From contig MAAI01000076.1 of NCBI GenBank assembly GCA_002163115.1, forward strand, positions 1-64,000: a DNA stretch of 64,000 bases, read 5' to 3'. Every line of letters starts with the position of its first letter. Within the stretch, counting starts at the first letter, position 1. Made by a program: the position numbers and the translations under genes. The notes under the pieces are model-generated. The model did no database searches. It was not told where the DNA came from and was given only the letters and a program-made list of their open reading frames with translations. The stretch comes from Methylophaga sp. 41_12_T18. Lineage in GTDB: Bacteria; Pseudomonadota; Gammaproteobacteria; Nitrosococcales; Methylophagaceae. This document shows positions 34,566 through 43,715 of this stretch, one piece after another.

Positions 34566-35708
34566 TCACTCGTCTGCTGATGTTTCCTCATCTGTATCTA
34601 AACGCTGGTAGATTCCTTTAATATTTAAAGTGATTGTGACTGGAAACTCAGACTCATTATTCCAGTACCAACCATGAGTACCTGCAAATGGGGCCGTTAA
34701 GCTGCCACTTGCCTGACTATCTGTGTGTTCTTGGTAGCTTTTGAAATAGCCAGTCGTATCACCTGCTGGTTCGCCATGAAAATCAAAAAACAATGCCTGA
34801 CCATCTGTTTGCCATGCGTAGTCTAGTGCTGCACCTTTTTCGAGGTACAACTTGTATTCGAGGTAATCACTAGCAGGAATTGTAATGCTGATCGAATCTT
34901 GCCATGGCTGCTTTATAGCTGATTCCGAATCATTTTCTATTGCAACAAATTCAGCATCAGTCATCTCGTTAGCGTTAGCAGCAGACACATTAAACTCTTC
35001 GGAATTAGTGCTATGTTGATAGCCGTGCATCTGCATAAGGAAAAGCAATGCGCCTAATAGAATGAGGCCGTAGTTTGAAAGCAGACTAAATGTTTTGAAG
35101 GCAGCACTTTTTCGCCAAGCAGCAAGCAGAATAAGCATTAGAGCTAAAGCGCTGATCTGACCTAGTTCGATGCCGATATTAAACGAGATGATATTAAGTA
35201 ATAAATGATCTGCACTTAATGGTAACTCTTGTAAGCGAGTGGACAGACCAAAACCGTGTATTAGCCCAAGACCCACAATCATTAGCATCATATTAGGTGG
35301 GCTAATATTGAGGATCTTTCGGAAACCATCAAGGTTGGCGAAGGCAATATAACAAACACTCAGAGCAATTACGGCATCGATAATAAAGTAATTAAGTTGA
35401 ATCCCATTAAAGGTAGCGAAGATCAGGGTAATACTATGGCCAACAGTAAATGCGGTGACATATTTGGCAATGTCACGGAATGTGGTTAGGAAGAATATGA
35501 TCCCGAATACAAATGCCAGGTGGTCGTAGCCAGATAACATGTGAGTAGCACCCAGCCATAGATAGGATAGATTGCCCCCTGAAACTATTGACAGCTTTTC
35601 AGCTTCAGACATGCCGTGCGAATAGGCTAGCTGTGAAAATAGACTCAATATGAGTAGAGCTGCAGTTAAGTGAAGACTACGGCTAAAGAAATGTGGTGTG
35701 GGTAGCAT
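34566..35708 (-). CDS. HupE/UreJ-type metal permease fused to periplasmic anchor-protein domain
   Basis: This 380-residue protein starts at an ATG with AAGGAG upstream. A signal-like N-terminus ends near YSHG, and residues ~45-235 hold about six to seven membrane segments with HMLSGYDHLAFVFG and GLGLIHGFGLSTRL, the His-rich motifs of HupE/UreJ-2. Residues ~275-370 are a soluble domain (YKLYLEKGAALDYAWQTDG, FDFHGEP, FAGTHGWYWNNESEFPVTITL). In other proteobacteria this same domain is carried by a separate small protein annotated as a transmembrane anchor protein, commonly beside HupE. The fusion places it in the periplasm next to the transporter. The metal (nickel, cobalt, zinc or other) cannot be told. 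Confidence 0.85.
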   Translation of the reverse strand: MLPTPHFFSRSLHLTAALLILSLFSQLAYSHGMSEAEKLSIVSGGNLSYLWLGATHMLSGYDHLAFVFGIIFFLTTFRDIAKYVTAFTVGHSITLIFATFNGIQLNYFIIDAVIALSVCYIAFANLDGFRKILNISPPNMMLMIVGLGLIHGFGLSTRLQELPLSADHLLLNIISFNIGIELGQISALALMLILLAAWRKSAAFKTFSLLSNYGLILLGALLFLMQMHGYQHSTNSEEFNVSAANANEMTDAEFVAIENDSESAIKQPWQDSISITIPASDYLEYKLYLEKGAALDYAWQTDGQALFFDFHGEPAGDTTGYFKSYQEHTDSQASGSLTAPFAGTHGWYWNNESEFPVTITLNIKGIYQRLDTDEETSADE

Positions 35709-35755
35709 TTATGATGCTCCTTATACATATGTTTAAGGACTGGACTTCCAGAGTA

Positions 35756-35780
35756 AAAATACTCTTTTTGTGAGTATTTT
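35756..35780. promoter_or_regulatory. Inverted repeat in the hupE-comM intergenic region
   Basis: AAAATACTC and GAGTATTTT form a perfect 9-base inverted repeat with a 7-base spacer, 48 bases upstream of the HupE start. The position fits a repressor operator over the HupE promoter, possibly metal-responsive. The rest of the 350-base gap (35709-36058) is AT-rich and must also hold the comM promoter. I see no gene or other element there. Confidence 0.45.
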
Positions 35781-36058
35781 AATTTAATGAAAATGAATCA
35801 ACGGCACACTATAAGTTAATATATTTTCAATCACAACTAAGCTAAATTTTGTCCCAAATTAAGACTTTGGCTAAGCCGGTTTAAAATTGTTATCAGATAG
35901 GAATAGTTTATAAAGCAGACTATTTAGAATGACTGATTTAATAAGAAACCACTGGATTATCGTTGATACATGGTATAAATAAAGCTTCACTCAATGAAGA
36001 AATACTTTAGCTAGTCGGTTATAAGTTGAAGTGTTTATTCAAAACCAAGGATGGTTCA

Positions 36059-37555
36059 ATGAATATAGCGACGGTCTATAGCCGAGCAATTACCGGTATC
36101 AATGCTCAACTGGTGACAGTTGAAGTACATATTTCAAATGGACTGCCACAACTTTCTATCGTAGGCATGGCTGAAACCGCTGTTAAAGAAAGTAAAGATC
36201 GAGTGCGTTCAGCACTATTAAATTCTCAGTTCACTTTTCCACAACAACGGATCACCATCAATCTTGCTCCAGCTGACTTGCCTAAAGAAGGCGGGCGTTT
36301 TGACTTGCCTATTGCTTTGGGAATCCTGGCTGCATCAGGCCAAATTCCATTAAAGTCGTTAGCAGATAAAGAATTTATTGGTGAATTAGGTTTAACCGGG
36401 GAGCTGAGAACAGTGCGCGGTGTTTTACCTACTACATTAGCGGTAACTGCAGAGAATAGAGAGTTGGTATTGCCAGCCGTAAATGCTAATGAAGCAGCGT
36501 TAATCAATAATGCCAAGAGTTATGGTGCTAATCATTTATTAGAAGTGTGCGCCCATTTGCATGGCCAACAAGCTTTAGCCTTAGCTGTGCAGTCAGATAA
36601 TACGACAACTAATCTATATGAAGATCTTGCTGATGTCCGTGGCCAAGCTCATGCTCGGCGAGCACTAGAAGTGGCTGCAGCTGGACAACATAGCCTATTA
36701 TTTTCGGGGCCACCAGGCACGGGTAAAACGATGTTAGCCAGTCGGTTGCCAGGAATTTTATCTGCTATGAGCGAACAAGAGGCGGTAGAGTCTGCCACTG
36801 TGCATTCAATATCCAGCCATGGTTTTAAAGTTGAACAATGGCGACAACGACCTTTTAGGTCTCCGCATCATACTGCTTCGGCAGTCGCTCTGGTTGGTGG
36901 TGGTAGTCAACCAAAGCCAGGAGAAATTTCTCTCGCTCATAATGGCGTATTGTTTTTAGATGAGTTGCCAGAATTTGACCGACGGGTATTAGATGTTTTA
37001 CGTGAACCTATTGAATCTGGAAAAATCACCATTTCTCGGGCGGCACACCAAGCTGAGTTTCCAGCTCGATTTCAATTAGTCGCTGCGATGAATCCGTGCC
37101 CATGTGGTTATTTAGGTGAAACACGTTGTCACTGTACTGAAGAGCAAGTACGTCGTTATCGAGCAAAGATATCTGGCCCGCTGATGGATAGGATTGATAT
37201 GTTGGTAGAAGTGCCAACAGTTGCTCAATCTTTATTACGACCTAATGCCGATGCTGTTCAGCAAGAAAGCAGTGCCGTGGTACAAGAACGAGTAAGTGTT
37301 GCTAAGCAAAGGCAGGTCAAGCGTACAGGTAAAGCCAATTATTTGCTGCAGGGCAAAGAAATAGAAACGCACTGTGAATTGCAAGACAGTGATTATCAAT
37401 TATTAGAGCAAGCGATTAGCCGGTTCGGATTATCTGCTAGGGCATATAACCGTATTTTGAAAGTAGCACGTACTATTGCCGACTTGGCTGATTCGCAACA
37501 TATTCAAACCAGTCATCTAAGTGAGGCCATTGGCTATCGGCGGTTAGATAAATAA
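36059..37555 (+). CDS. comM: ComM/YifB-family Mg-chelatase-like AAA+ ATPase
   Basis: This 498-residue protein starts at the ATG at 36059, with AAGGA upstream, giving the usual MNIATVYSRA opening. It has the Lon-like N-terminal domain (VEVHISNGLPQLSIVGM), Walker A SGPPGTGKTM near 235, LFLDELPEF (Walker B) and the NPCPCGY zinc-like loop. ComM is a hexameric helicase that aids branch migration in natural transformation, which suggests competence in this organism. Confidence 0.95.
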   Translation: MNIATVYSRAITGINAQLVTVEVHISNGLPQLSIVGMAETAVKESKDRVRSALLNSQFTFPQQRITINLAPADLPKEGGRFDLPIALGILAASGQIPLKSLADKEFIGELGLTGELRTVRGVLPTTLAVTAENRELVLPAVNANEAALINNAKSYGANHLLEVCAHLHGQQALALAVQSDNTTTNLYEDLADVRGQAHARRALEVAAAGQHSLLFSGPPGTGKTMLASRLPGILSAMSEQEAVESATVHSISSHGFKVEQWRQRPFRSPHHTASAVALVGGGSQPKPGEISLAHNGVLFLDELPEFDRRVLDVLREPIESGKITISRAAHQAEFPARFQLVAAMNPCPCGYLGETRCHCTEEQVRRYRAKISGPLMDRIDMLVEVPTVAQSLLRPNADAVQQESSAVVQERVSVAKQRQVKRTGKANYLLQGKEIETHCELQDSDYQLLEQAISRFGLSARAYNRILKVARTIADLADSQHIQTSHLSEAIGYRRLDK

Positions 37556-37779
37556 TAAAGTTTTATTTTAGATCGCTGTTTTCATCTTTCAAGTTGATCG
37601 TAAATCAGCCTTAAGTTTATGATTAGTGGTTATAGTTTTATCTTCACAAATTAAGCAAAATATTATGCCTTGCAAATCTGCTCAATCAGGCTACCATTAG
37701 CGACATTTCTGCTGTTAAACAGCGATGCTCAATCTTTATTTTTTATCCTTAAATCTAGTGTTTTCAGAGGTTTCCATTA

Positions 37780-39798
37780 GTGAAAGATCTTAATCCGCAG
37801 CAGAGAGAAGCTGCGCGTCATATTGATGGACCTTTACTTGTTTTAGCGGGGGCTGGTAGTGGTAAAACCCGTGTTATCACTCGAAAAATTGCCTATTTGA
37901 TCGAGCAGTGCAATATTCCTGCTCGTAATATTGCTGCGGTGACCTTTACCAATAAAGCGGCGCGTGAGATGAAAAGTCGTGTGGCTGAGTTGATGGCATC
38001 ACGAAACTCGTCGGCTCGAGGTTTGATGGTATCGACCTTTCATAACTTGGGTTTAAATATCTTACGCAAAGAGCATAAGAGTTTAGGTTATCGTCCGGGT
38101 TTTTCTATCTTTGATCAGCAAGATAGTTTGGCGGTATTACGTGATTTGATGGGCCGTGATTTTGCTGCCGATAGTGAACATGCTGAGAATTGTCAGTGGC
38201 AGATTTCCAACTGGAAAAATCAGTTAATTATGCCGGCGCAGGCAACACTTATTGCTGAAGATGAACAGCAAGTGGCGGCTGCAAAAGTGTATCACCGTTA
38301 TGTTGAAGCATTATTAGCTTATAACGCTGTTGATTTTGATGATTTGATTTTAATGCCAGTTTTGTTATTTCGCGATCACGATGAGGTTTTAAAACGCTGG
38401 CAAGCACGTATTCATTATTTGCTGGTCGATGAATATCAAGATACCAACGGTTGTCAGTATGAACTGGTCAAGCAGTTGGTCGGTATTCGTGAAGCGTTGA
38501 CCGTGGTAGGTGATGATGATCAATCAGTCTATTCATGGCGTGGTGCTCGACCTGAAAACCTAGTGCAATTACAACAAGATTTCCCTAGATTAACCTTGAT
38601 CAAGCTTGAGCAAAACTATCGCTCGATGGGCCGCATACTTCGTGTAGCCAATCAATTGATCAGTAATAACCCACATATCTTCGAGAAGAAATTGTGGAGT
38701 GCGATGGGTGAGGGTGATCCGATTCGGGTAATTGGTTGTCGTGATGATGACCATGAGTCAGATAAAGTGGTATCAGAACTGCTTTATCACAAGTTGAAAC
38801 ATCAGGCTAAGTTTAAAGACTATGCCATTTTGTACCGTAGTAATCATCAATCTCGGCCGATAGAACGGGTATTACGCGAGCATAATGTGCCGTATATTTT
38901 AACCGGCGGCACCTCCTTTTTCTCTCGTGTTGAAGTCAAAGATATCATGGCTTACTTACGCTTACTGGCTAATCAAGATGATGATAATGCCTTCTTAAGG
39001 GTAATTAATACGCCTCGTCGAGGCATAGGAGCCAGCACTTTACTTGCCTTGGGGAATTATGCTGCTCAACGTGACACCAGTTTATTTGGTGCTTGTTTTG
39101 AGATGGGCTTAGCAGAACAATTATCTGAGCAAGCGATGCATCGATTAGATCATTTTAGTAAATGGCTGGTGGATATTGCTGATCGTGCTAAGCGTGGTGA
39201 TTTACAAGAAGCTATTCGCGATATGATCGAAGAAATTGATTATCGAGCTTGGTTGGAAGAAGTCACCGGCGATCCTAATCAAGCACAACGCCGCATGGAA
39301 AACGTCGAAGAGTTGCTGAACTGGATCGGTCGTATCATTGATAATGACACTTCGACCGAAGAGCAAAATATTGGTGATATTGCTGCTCGTTTAACTTTAA
39401 TGGATATGTTGGAACGGCAAGAAGATGAAAACCAAGATGATGCTGTGCAAATGATGACCTTGCATGCCGCGAAAGGATTGGAATTCCCTCATGTCTTTAT
39501 TGTGGGTATGGAGGAGGAAATATTACCCCACCGTACCAGTATTGAAGAAGATAGTATTGAAGAAGAGCGTCGCCTAGCTTATGTGGGTATCACCCGAGCA
39601 CAACGTAGTTTAGTCTTTACATTGGCTAATACACGTAAGCGTTATGGTGAAAAAATGGAATGTGAAGAAAGTCGATTTTTACGTGAATTACCAGCGGAAG
39701 ATCTGGTGTGGACTTCAGAGAAAACACAAGTTGATCCGGAAGAACGTAAACAGCGTGGCAAGGCTCATTTAACCAATATTCGCGATATGTTGAAATAG
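37780..39798 (+). CDS. rep: ATP-dependent DNA helicase Rep
   Basis: This 672-residue UvrD/Rep family protein starts at GTG (MKDLNPQQREAARHIDGP). Motifs in order are AGAGSGKTRVI, AVTFTNKAAREMK, STFHNLGLNILR, LLVDEYQDTNGCQYE, VGDDDQSVYSWRGA and VGITRAQRSLVF. ARGLMVSTFHNLGL and the overall length fit Rep better than UvrD. Rep clears protein blocks ahead of replication forks. Confidence 0.95.
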   Translation: MKDLNPQQREAARHIDGPLLVLAGAGSGKTRVITRKIAYLIEQCNIPARNIAAVTFTNKAAREMKSRVAELMASRNSSARGLMVSTFHNLGLNILRKEHKSLGYRPGFSIFDQQDSLAVLRDLMGRDFAADSEHAENCQWQISNWKNQLIMPAQATLIAEDEQQVAAAKVYHRYVEALLAYNAVDFDDLILMPVLLFRDHDEVLKRWQARIHYLLVDEYQDTNGCQYELVKQLVGIREALTVVGDDDQSVYSWRGARPENLVQLQQDFPRLTLIKLEQNYRSMGRILRVANQLISNNPHIFEKKLWSAMGEGDPIRVIGCRDDDHESDKVVSELLYHKLKHQAKFKDYAILYRSNHQSRPIERVLREHNVPYILTGGTSFFSRVEVKDIMAYLRLLANQDDDNAFLRVINTPRRGIGASTLLALGNYAAQRDTSLFGACFEMGLAEQLSEQAMHRLDHFSKWLVDIADRAKRGDLQEAIRDMIEEIDYRAWLEEVTGDPNQAQRRMENVEELLNWIGRIIDNDTSTEEQNIGDIAARLTLMDMLERQEDENQDDAVQMMTLHAAKGLEFPHVFIVGMEEEILPHRTSIEEDSIEEERRLAYVGITRAQRSLVFTLANTRKRYGEKMECEESRFLRELPAEDLVWTSEKTQVDPEERKQRGKAHLTNIRDMLK

Positions 39799-39823
39799 TG
39801 TCTTAATTGATAAGGAAGTAATA

Positions 39824-40342
39824 ATGAAAAAGTTAGTGCTATTAATAGCCTTCAGTTTGCCATCACTTGCTTCGGCACATGCCGTGTTAGAGCAGAAAGA
39901 GGTAGAAACTGGCTCATATTACAAAGCTGTTTTAGGTATAGGTCATGGTTGTGACGGCGCTACCACAACGAAGATCACCATTGAGTTGCCGGAAGGAGTG
40001 CACCGAGCTAAGCCAATGCCCAAAGCCGGTTGGCAAGTAGAGACTGTGGTTGAGTCAATAGCAATACCTTATACATCGTATGGTAAACAAGTGACGGAAG
40101 ATGTGACTAAAATTATTTGGTCTGGTGGTGAGCTGTTAGATAGTCATTTTGATGAGTTTGTTTTTAAAGCCAAAATAGATGCCCAGCCACAAACCCTATT
40201 TTTCACTACCAAACAACAATGTGCAGTGGGGGAAATTAATTGGGCTGAAATACCGGCTAAAGGTAAAACAACCCATGACTATAAATATCCTGCACCAGCG
40301 TTAAAAGTCATTAACAAAACAAAATCTGGTCATCACCACTAA
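39824..40342 (+). CDS. Periplasmic YcnI-family (DUF1775) protein
   Basis: This 172-residue protein has a signal peptide ending at about residue 18 (LASA). The mature protein would then begin with His (HAVLEQ), which is the free N-terminal histidine that binds copper in YcnI proteins. The Glu a few residues on and the WSGG motif are also kept. The C-terminus adds SGHHH, three more His. It has AAGGAAG before the start. Role is probably copper binding or delivery; no copper transport gene is adjacent. Confidence 0.85.
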   Translation: MKKLVLLIAFSLPSLASAHAVLEQKEVETGSYYKAVLGIGHGCDGATTTKITIELPEGVHRAKPMPKAGWQVETVVESIAIPYTSYGKQVTEDVTKIIWSGGELLDSHFDEFVFKAKIDAQPQTLFFTTKQQCAVGEINWAEIPAKGKTTHDYKYPAPALKVINKTKSGHHH

Positions 40343-40348
40343 ACCTAG

Positions 40349-41110
40349 TTATAAATAACCACCTGTTGCTTGAATAATAGCTTGAGAATCTATTATTGAT
40401 AACCAGACCACAAGGGCGCTTTGTTGTTGTCCACTGGTAGGAATAGTGGGAAGTTCTAACTGCCAGTTCTGTTGGTTTAGTTCAGACTTCATGCTGACAG
40501 TTTGTTGCTGATGATTTAAGACTACAAAATCATGCTTTAAGACTTGGCCACGATTTTCACCATCTTTGATTTCATTGCTTAAGCCTATGCCCAATATGGC
40601 AATATTTAATTGCATGGATGGTTCGATAATTTTGCTATCGGCGGTATAGCTAATATTGAGTTGATTAGTGTCGGTGTTGTGATTGACCTTGAGTATGCCG
40701 ACCTTTTCTTGAGCTTTGCTCCAGTCTTGTCTGTTACTGTACCAGCCACGCCATTCCTTATTATTTAACATCACACCAGGGGTATAAACTTGGCTGATGT
40801 GGCCTTGTTGTTGATGCTGATACTGACGTTGTGAATTGGCTTTATTAGAAAATCGATCAGTCCAACCGAGTTGATTCCAATAATCGACATGGAATGCCAT
40901 AGGGATAAATTTGGTGAATAGCCCAGGTTTTGATTTTAATTGGCTTAACCATTGATCGGCTGGCGGGCAACTACTACAACCTTCAGATGTATATAATTCA
41001 ATCACATGGGTAGCGGAGTTTTGACTGCTGTAGTCTTTTGCTAATGCGGGTTGCAAGCACATAATAACAAACAATAAAATGAACGTGCTTAATCGAAACT
41101 TGGCTGGCAT
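40349..41110 (-). CDS. DUF1223 thioredoxin-like periplasmic protein
   Basis: This 253-residue protein starts at the ATG at 41110, with GAAGGA 8 bases upstream; the frame extends to a TTG with no good site. A signal peptide (MPAKFRL...QPALA) is followed by VIELYTSEGCSSCPPADQWL, the family's CSSC thioredoxin-like site, then AFHVDYWNQLGWTDRFS. It faces the YcnI-type gene tail to tail, 6 bases apart. Redox function is likely but not proven in the family. Confidence 0.88.
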   Translation of the reverse strand: MPAKFRLSTFILLFVIMCLQPALAKDYSSQNSATHVIELYTSEGCSSCPPADQWLSQLKSKPGLFTKFIPMAFHVDYWNQLGWTDRFSNKANSQRQYQHQQQGHISQVYTPGVMLNNKEWRGWYSNRQDWSKAQEKVGILKVNHNTDTNQLNISYTADSKIIEPSMQLNIAILGIGLSNEIKDGENRGQVLKHDFVVLNHQQQTVSMKSELNQQNWQLELPTIPTSGQQQSALVVWLSIIDSQAIIQATGGYL

Positions 41111-41179
41111 ATCACTGTCCTTCAAATAAGCTAAAGTGTTTGTTAGAAGGGTTAGGTAGCTGATAGTTCCCAGTTTAGA

Positions 41180-41857
41180 TTATGAGCTGTATGCCACTAA
41201 CATTTGGGTTGCACCTTGCTGAAATTGGTAAGCAACTGTTTGTAGTTCAGTATGGATATGTTGTTGCTTGAGAGTCTGTCTGACTTGTTCAAGGTGAGGG
41301 GATAGTTGGTTATCTAAGCTTAATAGTGGATAGATACGAACTTGTTTGCCAACTCGACATAACTCAACGATGGAGTCTATATGTTGCTGTAGTGAAAAAT
41401 GGTCACTGTATAAAAATAGAAAGTGCGAACACAATACCAAGTCAAACTGCTGATCGGAAAAATCTAGAACGGGCAGTGAGCCGGTGATATAACGACCTTG
41501 CTGTTTACCTTTATCGTAATCAGCTAAAAAGTCGTTCATGGCCTGCATGCGAATTTGGCCTAGTTCAGTAACGGATTTGATCGTATCCCAGACAAAATTA
41601 TTTTTATGGGCTGCAACTTGAGCTAAAACCTCATCATAGATGGCATCGATACGGTGTTTTAATTCTAAACGACTAAACTGATAGATAGGATCAACAGACT
41701 GGACTGTGCCACCTAGTTTGTTAAGTTGATAGTTAAAGGCGGCCGGCCCATCACCACAGCCCAGTATCGTTTTTTGTAAGTCAGCCTCACTAAGCTGAAA
41801 CATGGCTTTGTATTCAGCAAACGAGCGGCCCCAAGGCACGATATGGTCAAGTTCCAC
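41180..41857 (-). CDS. SAM-dependent methyltransferase-like protein
   Basis: This 225-residue protein starts at a GTG that shares its G with the upstream TAG stop. It has a class I methyltransferase motif I variant, ILGCGDGPAAFN (residues ~31-42), a motif II acid in VQSVDPIY and the LVLCSHFLFLYSD segment. The opening PWGRSFAEYKAMF is characteristic of this group. Substrate unknown. It is translationally coupled to the tautomerase-like gene. Confidence 0.78.
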   Translation of the reverse strand: MELDHIVPWGRSFAEYKAMFQLSEADLQKTILGCGDGPAAFNYQLNKLGGTVQSVDPIYQFSRLELKHRIDAIYDEVLAQVAAHKNNFVWDTIKSVTELGQIRMQAMNDFLADYDKGKQQGRYITGSLPVLDFSDQQFDLVLCSHFLFLYSDHFSLQQHIDSIVELCRVGKQVRIYPLLSLDNQLSPHLEQVRQTLKQQHIHTELQTVAYQFQQGATQMLVAYSS

Positions 41858-42240
41858 TAGACGTTGACTTGGTAACTCAGTTTAGCTTCATCGCCAGTGA
41901 TGCCTCGAAATCCCCAGCAATGGGCAGGCTGCTCTTTGATGGTGATTTCAATATCCGTAGGCGAAATACCAATTTGTTGTTCAATTTCTTTAAACAAGGT
42001 TTTTATTAAGCGCTTGAGGGTATCTTGTTCTCGGCCTGCCATCATATTAATTTCAATAACGGTATAGGCATCACTACGATCATCAGGATAATAAAAATCA
42101 TCAGCATCCATCGGGATAAACCGATGGGCGCGTTTACCTTCTGGCATGCCCAATACTGATTGCATGCAAGCATGAATTGTCTCTGACAGTTGGGCCTTAA
42201 TTGGGTTTAACTGCTGTTTGATACCGTAGATAACTATCAT
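41857..42240 (-). CDS. Tautomerase-family protein without Pro-1
   Basis: This 127-residue protein has the tautomerase/MIF layout (KAQLSETIHACMQSVLG, TVIEINMMAGR, KRLIKTLFKEIEQQIGI, DIEITIKEQPAHCWGFRG). The protein starts MIVIYG, so the amino-terminal proline that acts as catalytic base in this superfamily is missing. The family-wide end motif HCWGFRG is present. It overlaps the methyltransferase-like gene by one base. Enzymatic tautomerase activity is doubtful. Confidence 0.82.
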   Translation of the reverse strand: MIVIYGIKQQLNPIKAQLSETIHACMQSVLGMPEGKRAHRFIPMDADDFYYPDDRSDAYTVIEINMMAGREQDTLKRLIKTLFKEIEQQIGISPTDIEITIKEQPAHCWGFRGITGDEAKLSYQVNV

Positions 42241-42258
42241 GATTGCGTGTTTAAACGT

Positions 42259-42792
42259 TTAGTCTTTTTTGTTCCAATCAAAGGCTGGCTTTTCTTCTAC
42301 TTCTGTTTCTAGTTCAGGTTCTTCTGCTTCTGCGCTACTACGGAATTTTAATTGTAAGCCTTTAATGAAGTTACGAAGAATTTGATCTTTACACTTTCGG
42401 AAGTGCTTGTGATCTGGCTTACGGAAGAAGGCACTTAGCTCATGTTTGCTAATGGTTAAATCTGCCAATGCCATGATAGCTAAGACATCTTCAGCTTGCA
42501 TGTTTAAGGCGATTTTTAGCTTTCTAAAGACGATATTATTGTTTAAGCTTTTTTCTGGTTTAGGCTGAGGGCCATCTTTCTTACCACGTTTGTCGGTAAT
42601 TAAACCATTTAAGAACGAGGCAAGTTGGACATCGCTACAGTTGGTGTAGTCAGGATCTTCGTCGCGTTTTAACCAGTTACTGATTTGTTCACGGTTAACC
42701 GTTACCTCTGCGATCGCAAATAATTCGATCATTTTTGAATCGCTGTAATCGAAGGTGTAGCGTAGTCTGCGTAGGATATCGTTATTTGTCAT
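42259..42792 (-). CDS. YehS/DUF1456 family protein
   Basis: This 177-residue protein consists of two DUF1456 repeats: residues ~1-68 (NNDILRRLRYTFDYSDSKM...LASFLNGLI) and ~85-150 (NNNIVFRKLKIALNMQAED...LRNFIKGLQ), joined by a charged linker. The C-terminus is a Glu-rich tail. This is the YehS family of unknown function, probably cytoplasmic and helical. Confidence 0.92.
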   Translation of the reverse strand: MTNNDILRRLRYTFDYSDSKMIELFAIAEVTVNREQISNWLKRDEDPDYTNCSDVQLASFLNGLITDKRGKKDGPQPKPEKSLNNNIVFRKLKIALNMQAEDVLAIMALADLTISKHELSAFFRKPDHKHFRKCKDQILRNFIKGLQLKFRSSAEAEEPELETEVEEKPAFDWNKKD

Positions 42793-42824
42793 TATATAAA
42801 GTTACTATGTAAGTGAGTGAGATT

Positions 42825-43112
42825 TTATAACGGCCAAAGGGCGATGCCGAGATAAAGAAAGCGTGCGGCTAATAAAGCACACAGCAAAGTGGTAATAGTA
42901 TAAACCGCCTGAAAGCCAGCCGCTTTAATTTGTTTAATACCGATGAAAACAGCAATAGCATTTACAAAAAAACAAAATTCGCTGACCACAAGTAAGGTTA
43001 GCAATGGCATGGTAGTTTCACCGCTGGCATCTAAGACACTGCCTTTCATTACTACAGTAAGTAATAACAGGCCTAATGCTGCAGCAATGTAAGGGAAGTT
43101 AATTGTTTTCAT
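42825..43112 (-). CDS. Small membrane protein, unknown
   Basis: This 95-residue protein has about three hydrophobic segments (residues ~6-25, 37-57 and 70-92) with few charged residues. No family recognised. It is 55 bases downstream of the cytochrome c5 gene on the same strand, so they may be co-transcribed. Confidence 0.65.
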   Translation of the reverse strand: MKTINFPYIAAALGLLLLTVVMKGSVLDASGETTMPLLTLLVVSEFCFFVNAIAVFIGIKQIKAAGFQAVYTITTLLCALLAARFLYLGIALWPL

Positions 43113-43167
43113 ATTATTATTTGTCTGAAAATAAAAAGCTCGTTATCGACCGGCTTGATAAACAGTG

Positions 43168-43638
43168 TTATTTAACCAGTGACAACATGTGATCAACAGC
43201 CGCTTTAACATCATCATCACTTAAATCAGGACGACCACCACGAGCTGGCATCATGTTAATGCCGTTAATTGCATTTTGATATAAGGTCTCGATACCTTGC
43301 TCGATACGAGGCGCCCAATCTTTAGCCTTGCCTAGTTTCGGAGAGCTCATCATGCCAGTAGCGTGACACATAGCACACACTTGAGTTACCACTTGTGCGC
43401 CACCACCAACACTATCTTCTTCGATAGGCGCAGCTACGACGACGGGGGCTTCACCAATATAGGCTTGGGCTACTGGATTAATACGAGTAGCGATGTCATC
43501 TTCAGACATGCTTGCGGGCGCTACGACATTTTTGCCAATATCTTGCATGGTATTTAGGATGATTTTAACCAAGCCGAAAATAATTAAAAATGTAATTATG
43601 CTGCCTACAAAAAATTTACTCGTTTTTTGGGTATCCAT
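43168..43638 (-). CDS. Membrane-anchored cytochrome c5
   Basis: This 156-residue protein has an N-terminal signal anchor (residues ~9-28), a periplasmic linker of about 50 residues and a class I cytochrome with CAMCH near 88 and the Met ligand in NMMPARGG. The late DDDVKAAVDHML helix is standard for c5 types. It would shuttle electrons from the bc1 complex to an oxidase or peroxidase. Confidence 0.9.
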   Translation of the reverse strand: MDTQKTSKFFVGSIITFLIIFGLVKIILNTMQDIGKNVVAPASMSEDDIATRINPVAQAYIGEAPVVVAAPIEEDSVGGGAQVVTQVCAMCHATGMMSSPKLGKAKDWAPRIEQGIETLYQNAINGINMMPARGGRPDLSDDDVKAAVDHMLSLVK

Positions 43639-43715
43639 ATTTAAACCTTAAGTTAATAATTATTAATAACAGACAGCAAATTATACGGCTTTATTAGCTT
43701 TTGGGCTATGTTAGC

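Noticed and set aside
35781-35800. Fur box upstream of the HupE fusion
   Set aside because: TTAATGAAAATGAATC resembles part of a Fur site but has several mismatches to the 19-base consensus and could arise by chance in AT-rich DNA.
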